Source of the DNA: Chondromyces crocatus
Lineage (GTDB): Bacteria; Myxococcota_A; Polyangia; Polyangiales; Polyangiaceae
Direction of reading: 5' to 3'
Length of the DNA stretch: 64,000 nucleotides
Assembly (NCBI RefSeq): GCF_001189295.1
Contig: NZ_CP012159.1
Coordinates: 2,246,001-2,310,000 of the forward strand
The notes under the pieces: model-generated
The model's database searches: none
The model's input: the letters and a program-made list of their open reading frames with translations, nothing else
What the model was told of the DNA's origin: nothing
Shown: one piece after another, positions 1 through 7,681 of the stretch
How the letters are laid out: every line of letters begins with the position of its first letter
Numbering within the stretch: the first letter of the stretch is position 1
Position numbers and translations under genes: made by a program

Positions 1-804
1 CCCGCCGATGCTTGCGTGCCCCAGCACCACATGCGGCACCACGCCGAACGTGAACGCCACCTCCGGGCTCTTGCTGAACCCGACCCCCAGCGCCGCCGAC
101 AACCGCGTCTCGTTCGACCGCGTGAACACCAGCACACCGCACGGCATGAACGGCGCCTCTTCCTGGCAATCCTCGTCCCCTGGCTGATCGACGATCGCGC
201 TGTGCGAACTCGCCCCGTGGCTCACGTAGACATTCACGAGCGGCGCCAGCGACCCGAACCGCATGCTCGCATCCACCCCGACGCGCCCCCAGGGCCCCTG
301 ACCCACGGCGCTGTAGTACCCCCCGCCGGAGAGCGTCACCGACAGCGGGTGCCCCCGATCCTCGTCGACCAGCCCGATGCGCGCCTCCCCACCCACCCGC
401 TGAAACCCCACCGACGCCCCCGCCTCCAGCCACGACGTCAGCCCGTAGCGCAGCGCCACCTCCAGCGGCAGCGCCACCGAGAGGACCGTATCGACGATCG
501 CATCGTCCTCCGGCACCTCCATCCCGCCCGTCGACTCCCGCCGCGCGCGCCCCCTGGCCGCCTCGTTCTCGGCGCCCAGCCACCCCGTCCCGAACGACCA
601 CGCCGCGACGCCCGCGCTCACCCCGAACCCTCCCGCTGGCACCAGATCGGCCGTCCTCGGGCCGATGGCAGGACTGCACCCCGTCAGCGTCACCAGCGCC
701 ATGCTCAGCGCCATGCTCAGCGCCATGCTCAGCGCCGTCCGCAGCGGACCCCACGCCAGCGGCTTGCTCCCGAGCCGCTGCGTGGAATGCCTCATGATCG
801 GCAT
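1..804 (-). CDS. Secreted lipoprotein of unknown function (3' end beyond window)
   Basis: The minus-strand frame is open from 804 to the window edge (268 codons), so the C-terminus is missing. Two in-frame ATGs lie at 804 and 795; either gives a signal peptide. The hydrophobic segment carries a tandem MALS repeat and ends in VTLTGC, a good lipobox, so the product is probably lipid-anchored. The mature part is rich in Gly, Ser and Val with alternating hydrophobic residues (for example LSVALPLEVALRYGLTSWLE), resembling outer-membrane beta-barrel strands. No family is recognised. Codon use is typical of the window, whereas the plus-strand frame over the same bases is an Arg/Pro/His-rich shadow. 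Confidence 0.75.
   Translation of the reverse strand, partial: MPIMRHSTQRLGSKPLAWGPLRTALSMALSMALSMALVTLTGCSPAIGPRTADLVPAGGFGVSAGVAAWSFGTGWLGAENEAARGRARRESTGGMEVPEDDAIVDTVLSVALPLEVALRYGLTSWLEAGASVGFQRVGGEARIGLVDEDRGHPLSVTLSGGGYYSAVGQGPWGRVGVDASMRFGSLAPLVNVYVSHGASSHSAIVDQPGDEDCQEEAPFMPCGVLVFTRSNETRLSAALGVGFSKSPEVAFTFGVVPHVVLGHASIGG
697..736. repeat. 12-bp tandem repeat inside a signal-peptide coding sequence
   Basis: The motif CAGCGCCATGCT is repeated three times in tandem and encodes Met-Ala-Leu-Ser units in the signal peptide of the lipoprotein gene starting at 804. The unit is a multiple of three, so a change in copy number would lengthen or shorten the hydrophobic core without a frameshift. 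This is read directly from the sequence. Confidence 0.85.
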
Positions 805-897
805 CGTAGGGGAGCGCCGCGACCTCCCCCATCCACCCGCACGAAACCGTCGGCGTGCCTGCGGTCGTTGCGCTCATGCGTCCCGCGATCGCCCGAC

Positions 898-951
898 AAA
901 AAAAGGGGTCACCGACAGACGTCCCCCCCCGGTCGCGCCCGTCGGTGACCC
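898..951 (-). terminator. Intrinsic terminator downstream of the 203-aa hypothetical gene
   Basis: A perfect 11-bp inverted repeat GGGTCACCGAC / GTCGGTGACCC (906-916 and 941-951) is followed, on the minus strand, by a run of seven T (A at 898-904 on the plus strand). It lies about 45 bp past the stop of the minus-strand gene at 995 and before the start of the next minus-strand gene at 804. It therefore separates the two transcription units. U-tract terminators of this quality are uncommon in DNA this GC-rich. Confidence 0.85.
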
Positions 952-994
952 TACCGCCTCGTCGGCGGCGTCTGCTGAATCTTCTGGAGCGGCT

Positions 995-1606
995 TCAGCC
1001 CACCTGCGACGCAGGCTGCGGCTCCTCTTCCTCCCTCGTCGGCATGGCCCTCGTCGGCATGGCGCTCTCCGGCGCCTCGTCGGGGAGGCTCCCCTGGTTC
1101 TTCAGCCGGGTGACCCAGCTTCGCTTCGCTGGCGCCGCCTGGTAGCGAATGAGCGGCATCAGCGCGTCGAGGATGCCGCTTCGCTCGGGTGAGCGCCGCG
1201 CTCTCCGCTGCCCTTGCGCTGCGATCTCGCTGATGCGCCCGGCGATCTCGTGCCCGTGCGCGAGCGTCGTCTGCCGCAGCTTGTCGGCCATCCTTTCGGC
1301 CGCCTTGAAGAACCTCATTGCCCGACGGTGTTCCAGAATGAGGGCGCGCAGGTCGTCGATATCGTCGGGATGGAGACCTGCTTGCGCGATGTCGTCCGGG
1401 GTGAGGAGAAGGATGGCCTCCATCACCTCCTCTGCCTCGCCCCTCAGCTTGAGAATCTTGCTGCGATTCTCCACGTGAACCGCCTTGAGTAAGACGCCTC
1501 TGGCGTCGATGTGCATCTCGCCAACGTCGGGATCAGTCGGACCAGCCACCGCTCGCTCCTCCAGGTTGGGGATGGTGCCCTGGGCCGCGCCGCCCGGGTC
1601 ATCCAA
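995..1606 (-). CDS. Hypothetical protein, 203 aa, helical and charged
   Basis: No family is recognised. The protein is predominantly helical and highly charged (EAEEVMEAILLLTPDDIAQAG, then a long Arg/Lys/Ala-rich helix). It has an acidic Pro/Glu-rich tail and no signal peptide or membrane segment. The listed start is a TTG at 1606 because no ATG occurs in frame before the first upstream stop. The open frame continues about 20 codons further upstream with coding-like composition, so the true start could be a rarer codon there. An intrinsic terminator lies just downstream, and the 5' side is a gene-free region with a minisatellite. The reading frame is plausible on codon bias, but the function is unknown. 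Confidence 0.6.
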   Translation of the reverse strand: MDDPGGAAQGTIPNLEERAVAGPTDPDVGEMHIDARGVLLKAVHVENRSKILKLRGEAEEVMEAILLLTPDDIAQAGLHPDDIDDLRALILEHRRAMRFFKAAERMADKLRQTTLAHGHEIAGRISEIAAQGQRRARRSPERSGILDALMPLIRYQAAPAKRSWVTRLKNQGSLPDEAPESAMPTRAMPTREEEEPQPASQVG

Positions 1607-2540
1607 CGGGCCACCAATGTGAGCCGCGTCTGGCAGGTTGTAAATGGCGTCCCCTGCATTTCATGCCAGTGGCTTCGGCATACAAGATGCGTTGGGCCAC
1701 GTCCTGGGTGTGCGCTGTCGGAATTTCGACACCTGCCCCCGCGCGAGCGGTGGAACGCTGATTGCGTTACGAACTGGATTCGCGCCGGAATGGAATTGCC
1801 AGCGCGTCGCTCGGCCAATGCAATGAAGGGTGCACCGGCGGCCAGGTGGAGGAAGGTGCCGTGATGCCGCGGCGCGACGGGCGCGCTCCACGCAGCGTAA
1901 GTCTCCGAGAATTCTGGGAGATCGTTTCGGTCCACGGTGGCGGTGGCGCCGCCCGTGTCTCCGTGGGCAGCGAGGAGACGGGAGCTCGAACCGAGGACAC
2001 CGGAGGTGACGAGGGGGGCGATGAGGAGGGCCAGCCCTGGAAGGGAGAGGAGGGGGGGATGAACGGCGTGCTCGGCTCCTGGCGATGAAGGGAGAGCGAG
2101 GGGGACGGCGTGCTGTGGTCCCGAGGATGACAAGGCAGCGAGAAGAACGGATCGATGGCGTCCCGAGGACGACACGACAGCGAGGAGGAAACGGGTGGAT
2201 GGCGTCCCGAGGACGACAAGGCAACGAGGGGAACGGGTGGATGGCGTCCCGAGGACGACAAGGCAACGAGGGGGAACGGCGTGCTGTGGTCCCGAGGACG
2301 ACAAGGCAGTGAAGGGGACGGGTGGATGGCGTCCCGAGGACGACAAGGCAGCGAGGGGGGAACGGCGTGCTGTGGTCCCGAGGACGACAAGGCAGTGAAG
2401 GGGACGGGTGGATGGCGTCCCGAGGACGACAAGGCAGTGAAGGGGACGGGTCGATGTCATCCCGAGGACGACAAGGCAGCGAGGGGGGACGGGGGATGGG
2501 GGGCCGGACGGTGACGCGGACCGGGGCTGGGCCGGCGTGG
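1607..2540. other. Gene-free interval with minisatellite
   Basis: This 934-bp interval has open frames on both strands but none with convincing protein-like composition. The left half (1607-2117) has irregular composition and should contain the promoter of the minus-strand gene at 1606, although no clear -35/-10 pair could be picked out. The right part is occupied by the nine-copy 42-bp repeat described separately. Confidence 0.6.
2118..2497. repeat. Minisatellite: about nine copies of a ~42-bp unit
   Basis: Each unit starts with a conserved half, TCCCGAGGACGACAAGGCA, followed by a variable G-rich middle and one of two alternate tails: GGGTGGATGGC (type A) or GGCGTGCTGTG (type B). Reading left to right there are about nine units, with the type B tail ending units 4 and 6 and also lying just before unit 1. 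The first two units and the last are more divergent, as expected at the edges of an array. Because 42 is a multiple of three, several frames on both strands stay open, which creates long but spurious ORFs. There are no spacers, so it is not a CRISPR array. Confidence 0.9.
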
Positions 2541-3368
2541 TCAAGGCGCCGCGCGCGCGTGCTCGTCGAGCCAGGTGAGGGCTTCGTCCATCGTCCGTTC
2601 GGCTTCGGTCATCTGGCCGTGGCCTGCGCCGGGCATCTCCAGGTACATCGCCGGGACCTTGGCCGCCTCGAGGGCCTTCGTCCCGTCCTTCATCCGGTAC
2701 TTCGCGTCGTGCTCGCCGCTCACCAGCACGGCGCCGCGCAGCTTCCGGAGTCGCGCTGCCGACGGGGTGGTGGGCGCGCCGATCAGCACCAGCCGGGTGT
2801 ACCGCTCGGGCCAGCGCTCGGCGAGGCGCTCCGCCACGTAGGCGCCTTGCGAGTAGCCCGCGAGCACGAGGTCCTCGGCCTTGCCGCCGCACGTGGCGAG
2901 GGCCGCCTGGATGCGGGCGTCCTGCTTGTCGAGGTCGAAGGAGTACTTGCGGAACGCGCCGTCGGCGCTGCACGCGGTGTCCCCTTGCAGCGCGAGGACG
3001 CCGCCGTGGTCGCGGGCCGCCGCCTGGAAGGACTGGATGTAGCCGAGGCCGTGCGAGCACATGCCGCTGAGGAACACCATCCGAGGGCAGCCGCCGTCCG
3101 CGCCGCGCACGACGAAGGCGGGCAAGTCGCCCGGGACCGCGACCTCGGTGGCGGTGGCCGGGAAGAGGCGGGAGAGGCCGGGTAGCTCGAGCCGGAAGGG
3201 GGACGAGGAGCGCTCGCTGGCCAGCGCCTGTTCGTCCCGGTTGCACCCTGCGACCAGGGTCGACAGGAGCAAGGCGGCGAGAGGGGCGGCGGAGCGCCGG
3301 TGGACGCGGGGAGCTGTCGCGGAGCGGGCGGGGTTCACAAGTGCAGCCGTGGTTCCCGAAGGGGCCAT
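2541..3368 (-). CDS. Alpha/beta-hydrolase-fold lipoprotein
   Basis: The product has an N-terminal signal peptide ending in STLVAGC (lipobox), then an alpha/beta-hydrolase domain. The nucleophile elbow is GYSQGAY (GXSXG). The motif MVFLSGMCSHG fits the oxyanion region and PGAGHGQM supplies a C-terminal His. The fold suggests a secreted esterase or dienelactone-hydrolase-like enzyme; the substrate is unknown. The start listed is an ATG at 3368. A GTG at 3338 would give a shorter, more typical signal peptide, and a TTG lies two codons upstream of the ATG. The gene is divergent from the CBM3-GH16 gene, so the two share a roughly 190-bp upstream region. Confidence 0.8.
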   Translation of the reverse strand: MAPSGTTAALVNPARSATAPRVHRRSAAPLAALLLSTLVAGCNRDEQALASERSSSPFRLELPGLSRLFPATATEVAVPGDLPAFVVRGADGGCPRMVFLSGMCSHGLGYIQSFQAAARDHGGVLALQGDTACSADGAFRKYSFDLDKQDARIQAALATCGGKAEDLVLAGYSQGAYVAERLAERWPERYTRLVLIGAPTTPSAARLRKLRGAVLVSGEHDAKYRMKDGTKALEAAKVPAMYLEMPGAGHGQMTEAERTMDEALTWLDEHARAAP

Positions 3369-3519
3369 CCGCAAGCCCCCGTCCCGCCTCGCAGCGTCGT
3401 GCGGGTATGCGTTGCTCGCCTTTGCCCCTTCACGAATTCAGAGGCGCACACCTGCTCGGGTGCTGCCGGGACACTGGCTACATGCAGGGATGAAACGGCC
3501 GCGCGATCGGGGGTGTTGC

Positions 3520-3548
3520 TTGGAAAAGCCATTGCTCTCGTCCATAGT
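3520..3548 (+). promoter_or_regulatory. Possible sigma70-type promoter for the CBM3-GH16 gene
   Basis: TTGGAA (3520-3525) and CATAGT (3543-3548) are separated by 17 bp, each matching four of six consensus positions. They sit in a locally AT-richer stretch just upstream of the first ATG at 3560. If used, transcription would begin almost at that ATG, so a downstream start codon would be more likely to be the one translated. The matches are weak. Confidence 0.25.
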
Positions 3549-3559
3549 GCCGGACCTGC

Positions 3560-5176
3560 ATGGATTGCGGGGGTGAGGTGAAGGCGGTGAATGCACCGTT
3601 CAATGGCGGAAGCATGGCGCTCACCCCCGTTCGCCTGCGTGGCGAGGCCGAAAACGGCGAGGGGATGAACGGCATGAACGAGCGTTTCGAGCGAGTGAGC
3701 AAGCGTCTGGTGCAGGTGAGTGAGGGTTTCGAGCGAGTGAACGAGCGTTCCGCAGGGACCCTCGGGCAGGGGTCTGGCGGGAGGCGAGGGCGTGTCGCCC
3801 TGCGTGCGCTGGCGGTCGTGTCGCTGCTGATTCCAGGGCTGGTGGCGCAGCCAAAGACGAGCGCCGCGGGGCCGACGGACCTGACGGTCGAATACCTGAA
3901 CTACGACGCTGCCGCGCCGTACGACGGCATCATCGAGGCGGGCATTCGCCTGCGCAACGACACGGCCTCGGCCATCCCGCTGAGCAGCATCGTGGTGCGC
4001 TACTGGTTCACCCGTGATGGCGCATCGACGGTGAACTCGGCGTGCTGGTGGTGGGGTAGCTCGCCCTGCCCGAACCTGACGACGAGTGTGCACACGGTGT
4101 CGCTGTCGGGCGCGGACCGGTACGTGGAGATCGGATTCACGAGCGGGGCAGGGAGCCTGGCGCCGGGTGCGACGACCTTGCCGGTCGACCTGGGGATCAC
4201 CTTCGGCGGGGTGAACGTCGACGAGACCAACGATTACTCGTACGCGAACCAGACGGCGTTCGGCGCCTGGAGTCGCATCACGGTGCACGACGTCGGCTCG
4301 GCGCCCACGGGAGGCGTGCGGGGCGGGACGCCGCCAGGGGGCGGCCCGGTCACCGTGGCGCAGGAGTTCTTCGACGACTTCACGTACACCGGCAACACGG
4401 ACGCGAACTTCCTCAATCGCTGGAACGTGCGCAGCGGCGGGGGCGGGCCAGGGATCAGCGGCGCGCAATGGTCGACGTCCAATGTGTCGATGGTGACCGA
4501 CCCCGCGAATGGATCGAACCGGCTGATGCGGCTTCAAGGCAGCACGAACGGGACGAGCGCGGGGACGTCGCAAGCCGAGGTGATCTCCGACGACCGGAAG
4601 TTCCGGTTCGGGACCTACGCGAGCCGGATGCGCTTCAACGATGCGCCGCTCCACGGGAGCCGCTTCTACGCGGACAAGCCGATCGAGACCTTCTTCACGA
4701 TCACCCCGTGGACGTCGTCGTCGGCCACCGATCCGAATTATTCGGAGCAGGACTTCGAATACATGCCCAATGGCGGCTGGGGCCAAGGCAATGTGGCGAC
4801 GATGTGGCTGACGTCATGGGAGACGGCTGGCTCGGTGCAGAACGTGGACAAGCGCTCGGACCTGATCTCGGCGAGCCACAACGGATGGCACACGCTCGTC
4901 TTGCAGGTCTCCACGAGCGGCATCGTCTACTTCATCGACGGGGGCGCGCCGAAGTTCACCCACGCGGCGATGTTCGCTCCAGAGACCAACCAGTTCCTCG
5001 CCTTCCAGGTCTGGTACGACCAGATCGACACGGCGCAGAGCAGCAGTCGCGCTTATTTCCAGGAGACGGACTGGGTGTACTTCGCCAAAGACACGATTCT
5101 GACGCCAGCGCAGGTGGATTCACAGGTCGCGGCGCTGCGCGGTGCTGCCGTCGCCTTCAGAGATACGGTGCCCTGA
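3560..5176 (+). CDS. Secreted CBM3-GH16 glycoside hydrolase
   Basis: A signal peptide-like segment (ALRALAVVSLLIPGLVAQ, residues ~76-93) ends near TSAAG. A family 3 carbohydrate-binding module follows (residues ~105-250: TVEYLNYD, IRLRNDT, IVVRYWFTRDG), then a Gly/Pro linker and a GH16-like beta-sandwich (residues ~265-525). The segment SEQDFEYMP carries the GH16 E-x-D-x-E catalytic motif, with Glu396 and Glu400 as nucleophile and acid/base if counted from this start. The product probably cleaves a beta-1,3/1,4-glucan or another polysaccharide outside the cell; the exact substrate cannot be read. The N-terminus before the signal is unusually long and contains a charged duplicated segment. ATGs at 3614, 3665 and 3674 are alternatives, and the last has a purine-rich RBS about 9 nt upstream. 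Confidence 0.85.
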   Translation: MDCGGEVKAVNAPFNGGSMALTPVRLRGEAENGEGMNGMNERFERVSKRLVQVSEGFERVNERSAGTLGQGSGGRRGRVALRALAVVSLLIPGLVAQPKTSAAGPTDLTVEYLNYDAAAPYDGIIEAGIRLRNDTASAIPLSSIVVRYWFTRDGASTVNSACWWWGSSPCPNLTTSVHTVSLSGADRYVEIGFTSGAGSLAPGATTLPVDLGITFGGVNVDETNDYSYANQTAFGAWSRITVHDVGSAPTGGVRGGTPPGGGPVTVAQEFFDDFTYTGNTDANFLNRWNVRSGGGGPGISGAQWSTSNVSMVTDPANGSNRLMRLQGSTNGTSAGTSQAEVISDDRKFRFGTYASRMRFNDAPLHGSRFYADKPIETFFTITPWTSSSATDPNYSEQDFEYMPNGGWGQGNVATMWLTSWETAGSVQNVDKRSDLISASHNGWHTLVLQVSTSGIVYFIDGGAPKFTHAAMFAPETNQFLAFQVWYDQIDTAQSSSRAYFQETDWVYFAKDTILTPAQVDSQVAALRGAAVAFRDTVP

Positions 5177-5188
5177 TTCGCACGGCAG

Positions 5189-5233
5189 GGGCACGTGCTC
5201 CGGGGCGTCATGGCGCTCCGGAGCCTCATGCCC
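5189..5233 (+). terminator. Possible terminator hairpin after the CBM3-GH16 gene
   Basis: GGGCA and GCTCCGG (5189-5203) pair with CCGGAGC and TGCCC (5218-5233), giving a 12-bp stem with a small internal loop. It starts 13 bp after the stop codon. A short T-run follows only about 12 bp later, so it may not act as a classical intrinsic terminator. Confidence 0.45.
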
Positions 5234-5302
5234 GTTCGTCGCGGTTTTGCGGGTCGAATCCTTCGATTGCGCGTCCTCCTGCCGTGACGGCGTGTGGCTG
5301 CC

Positions 5303-5365
5303 GCCGCGGCGTCGAATCCGTTTCGGCATGTGGACGTTGCCGCGGCGTCGAATCCGTTCCGGCAT
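5303..5365. repeat. Two direct repeats of 27 bp with 36-bp period
   Basis: Copies at 5303-5329 and 5339-5365 start GCCGCGGCGTCGAATCCGTT and differ at a single position. A partial third copy (GTCGAATCC) lies near 5252. The array is non-coding and probably arose by local slippage. Confidence 0.8.
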
Positions 5366-5682
5366 AGAGAGGCCCGAACATGGAGAGGCTCGGAGGCGCG
5401 TCATTCATGGCGCTGCGGTGTCGCTATGAGCCGACGTCACCCGCGGTGATCCAGAGCGCTGCGTGAGCAGGAGCGTGCGCCGTCACGGGCGCGTGTACAT
5501 ATGCTGCATGTGCGCATGTCAAGGGGCGCCGCCATCCTGACAGTCGTTGTCATCTTACGCCTTCGGTGCAGGCGATCCCGCCAACATGGACCTCGGGTCG
5601 TGACATGCCAGGTTGAGCCAACGTCGCGTTTCCCTTGTGGGGACAGGGCTCTGGATTTCCTCCTTTGGTGAAACTCAGTGGA

Positions 5683-5696
5683 ACGTCACGTGACGT
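5683..5696. promoter_or_regulatory. Perfect 14-bp palindrome, candidate operator of the export operon
   Basis: ACGTCACGTGACGT is fully self-complementary and lies about 43 bp upstream of the adaptor start at 5739, close to where a core promoter would be. Its composition resembles dimeric-regulator binding sites. No regulator gene is adjacent, so the assignment is an inference from position and symmetry. Confidence 0.45.
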
Positions 5697-5738
5697 GAGG
5701 ATTTTACTGAACGGAATGGTTGGTGCTGCTGTGGCAAA

Positions 5739-6983
5739 ATGGTAGACGCCGCCGCGATGTCCGATCAGCTCAGCTCGGATCTGGCGTCGCTCAGGATTCA
5801 GCGGGAAGTCGACCCGGATCGTCGCAACCCCCTCACCACGCTGTTGATCGTGCTGGTGGGGCTCGGGGCGGTGGCCGGGATCGGTGTCTACGCAGTTCCC
5901 CGGGCGCAAAGTGCAATATTCAAAACAGAGATCGCCATTACGGAGGTGGCGCTGGTCTCGCCGGCGCAGGCCTCGGTGACGGTGACGTCGACCGGCTACG
6001 TGGTGCCGCAGGTCAGCTCGCGCGTGGGGTCGAGGATCCCCGGGCGGGTGTCCAAGGTCTTCGTGGAGGAGGGGGATGTCGTCAAAGCGGGCGATTTGAT
6101 TGCGGAACTCGACGACCTGGACCAGCGCAGCGCGATCAACTCGGCGCAGGCGCGGGTGGCGGCGGCCCGAGCGCGGGCCTCGGCTTCCCGGGCGAATTTG
6201 ACCGAGGTCCAGCAGCAGGTGGAGCGGGAGCGGGCGCTGGTCGAGCGAAACGTGACCGGCAGGGCCACCTTGGAGGACATGTCGGCGCGCTTGCGGGCCC
6301 TGGAAGAGGCGGCGAAGGCGTCGGAGGCCGAGGTGCGGGCGCAGGCGGCGGAGGTGGAGAGCCTCCGGGTCGGGCTCATGGACCGGCGGATTCTGGCGCC
6401 CATCAAGGGGACGGTGATCACCAAGCCGCCGCAGGTGGGGGAGAGCATCTTCCTCGAGCGGCCTTTCCTGCTGGAGATCGCCGACTTCGACTCGCTGGTC
6501 GTGGAGACCGACGTGCCCGAGTCGCGGCTGCACCTCGTGGAGCCTGGAAAGCCTTGTGAGGTGGTGCTCGACGCTTACCCGTCGAAGCGGCACCGCTGCA
6601 CGACGCTGGAGATCGGTAAGCGGGTGAACCGCGCGAAGGCGACGGTCCCGGTGAAGGTGAAGTTCACGGACACGACCACCAACGTGCTGCCGGAGATGAG
6701 TGCACGGGTGAGCTTCCTGAGCGAAGCGCTCTCGGAGCAAGCGATGAAGGAACCCCCGAAGCGGGTGGTGCCGGAGAGCGCGGTCGTGGAGCGGATGGGG
6801 GCGAAGGCGGTGTTCGTGGTGGACCAGGGGCTGGTGAAGCTGTCCCCGGTGAAGCTGGGCGGTCCGGCGCCTGGTGGGTTCGAGTTGCTCGAAGGTCCGG
6901 CGCCCGGGACGCGCCTCGTGTCGAATCCTTCGGCCGATCTCGCGGACGGTCAGAAGATCAAAGAGAAGGAAAAGGGGAGCTGA
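5739..6983 (+). CDS. HlyD/MacA-type periplasmic adaptor of an ABC exporter
   Basis: One N-terminal membrane segment (PLTTLLIVLVGLGAVAGIGV, residues ~31-50) anchors the protein. A biotinyl-lipoyl-like half (STGYVVPQVSSRVGSRIPG, VEEGDVVKAGDLIAELDD), a long Ala/Glu/Arg coiled-coil hairpin (residues ~125-210), the returning lipoyl half (APIKGTVITKPPQVGE) and a beta-barrel domain follow. This order is diagnostic of membrane-fusion proteins. It starts a four-gene operon; its stop overlaps the ATPase start by one base. The role would be to link the inner-membrane ABC complex to an outer-membrane partner. No TolC-like gene is in the window. ATG 5757 (MSDQLSS) is an alternative start. Confidence 0.9.
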   Translation: MVDAAAMSDQLSSDLASLRIQREVDPDRRNPLTTLLIVLVGLGAVAGIGVYAVPRAQSAIFKTEIAITEVALVSPAQASVTVTSTGYVVPQVSSRVGSRIPGRVSKVFVEEGDVVKAGDLIAELDDLDQRSAINSAQARVAAARARASASRANLTEVQQQVERERALVERNVTGRATLEDMSARLRALEEAAKASEAEVRAQAAEVESLRVGLMDRRILAPIKGTVITKPPQVGESIFLERPFLLEIADFDSLVVETDVPESRLHLVEPGKPCEVVLDAYPSKRHRCTTLEIGKRVNRAKATVPVKVKFTDTTTNVLPEMSARVSFLSEALSEQAMKEPPKRVVPESAVVERMGAKAVFVVDQGLVKLSPVKLGGPAPGGFELLEGPAPGTRLVSNPSADLADGQKIKEKEKGS

Positions 6984-7681
6984 TGAGCGAGGCGCAGAGT
7001 GGGGCGGCGAAGAAGCCGATCGTGGAGCTGCACGGGGTCGGGAAGACCTACTTCCGCGAGAAGGAGCCCGTGGTGGTGCTCGACAACATCGATCTCGACA
7101 TCGCCGAGGGGTCGTACGAGGCGCTGATGGGGCCCTCGGGGTCGGGGAAGTCGACGCTCCTCAACCTGATCGCGGGCCTGGACCGGCCGTCGAAGGGGAG
7201 CGCGCGGGTCGCCGGACAAGAGCTGTCGACGATGAGCGATGGCGCGCTGGCGACGTTCCGGTCGCGGACGATGGGGTTCATCTTCCAGGCGTACAACCTG
7301 ATGCCGGTGCTCACGGCGGTGGAGAACGTGGAGCTGCCGCTCCTGCTGACGAACCTGTCGCGCGGTGAGCGGAAGAAGCGGGCGCAGACGGCGCTCCGGG
7401 TGGTGGGGCTGGAGGAGCGGATGGGCCACTACCCGCGCCAGCTCTCCGGTGGTCAGGAGCAGCGGGTGGCGATCGCGCGGGCGATCGTGAACGACCCGAA
7501 GATCATCGTCGCCGACGAGCCGACCGGTGATCTCGACCGGAAGAGCGCGGACGAGATCCTCGCCCTGCTGGAGAAGCTGAACAAGGAGTTCAACAAGACC
7601 ATCCTGATGGTGACCCACGATCCGCAAGCCGCGGAGCGGGCGACCATCACCCACCGGCTCGACAAGGGGAACCTGTCGTGA
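6983..7681 (+). CDS. ABC transporter ATP-binding protein, MacB/LolD type
   Basis: Walker A is GPSGSGKST, the Q-loop region is FIFQAYNLMPVLTAVENVELP, the signature is LSGGQEQRVAIARA, and Walker B is IIVADEPTGDLD, with the switch His in MVTHD. The length (232 aa) and the sequence TAVENVELPLLL match the LolD/MacB/FtsE class that powers FtsX-like permeases. It overlaps the adaptor gene by one base and the first permease by four, indicating translational coupling. Confidence 0.95.
   Translation: MSEAQSGAAKKPIVELHGVGKTYFREKEPVVVLDNIDLDIAEGSYEALMGPSGSGKSTLLNLIAGLDRPSKGSARVAGQELSTMSDGALATFRSRTMGFIFQAYNLMPVLTAVENVELPLLLTNLSRGERKKRAQTALRVVGLEERMGHYPRQLSGGQEQRVAIARAIVNDPKIIVADEPTGDLDRKSADEILALLEKLNKEFNKTILMVTHDPQAAERATITHRLDKGNLS

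Larger units (their letters stand above)
5177..5738. other. Long intergenic region before the export operon
   Basis: This 562-bp interval contains a possible terminator (5189-5233), a 36-bp-period direct repeat (5303-5365), an AT-richer stretch from about 5520, and a perfect 14-bp palindrome (5683-5696) shortly before the adaptor gene. No protein-coding frame looks real. The right half probably carries the promoter of the export operon. Confidence 0.6.

Noticed and set aside
2118-2497. CRISPR-like array
   Set aside because: The units are contiguous, with no unique spacers and no cas genes.
1444-3246. 600-aa minus-strand ORF through the minisatellite
   Set aside because: The frame stays open because the repeat unit is a multiple of three. 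It also overlaps the antisense of a hydrolase gene in another frame.
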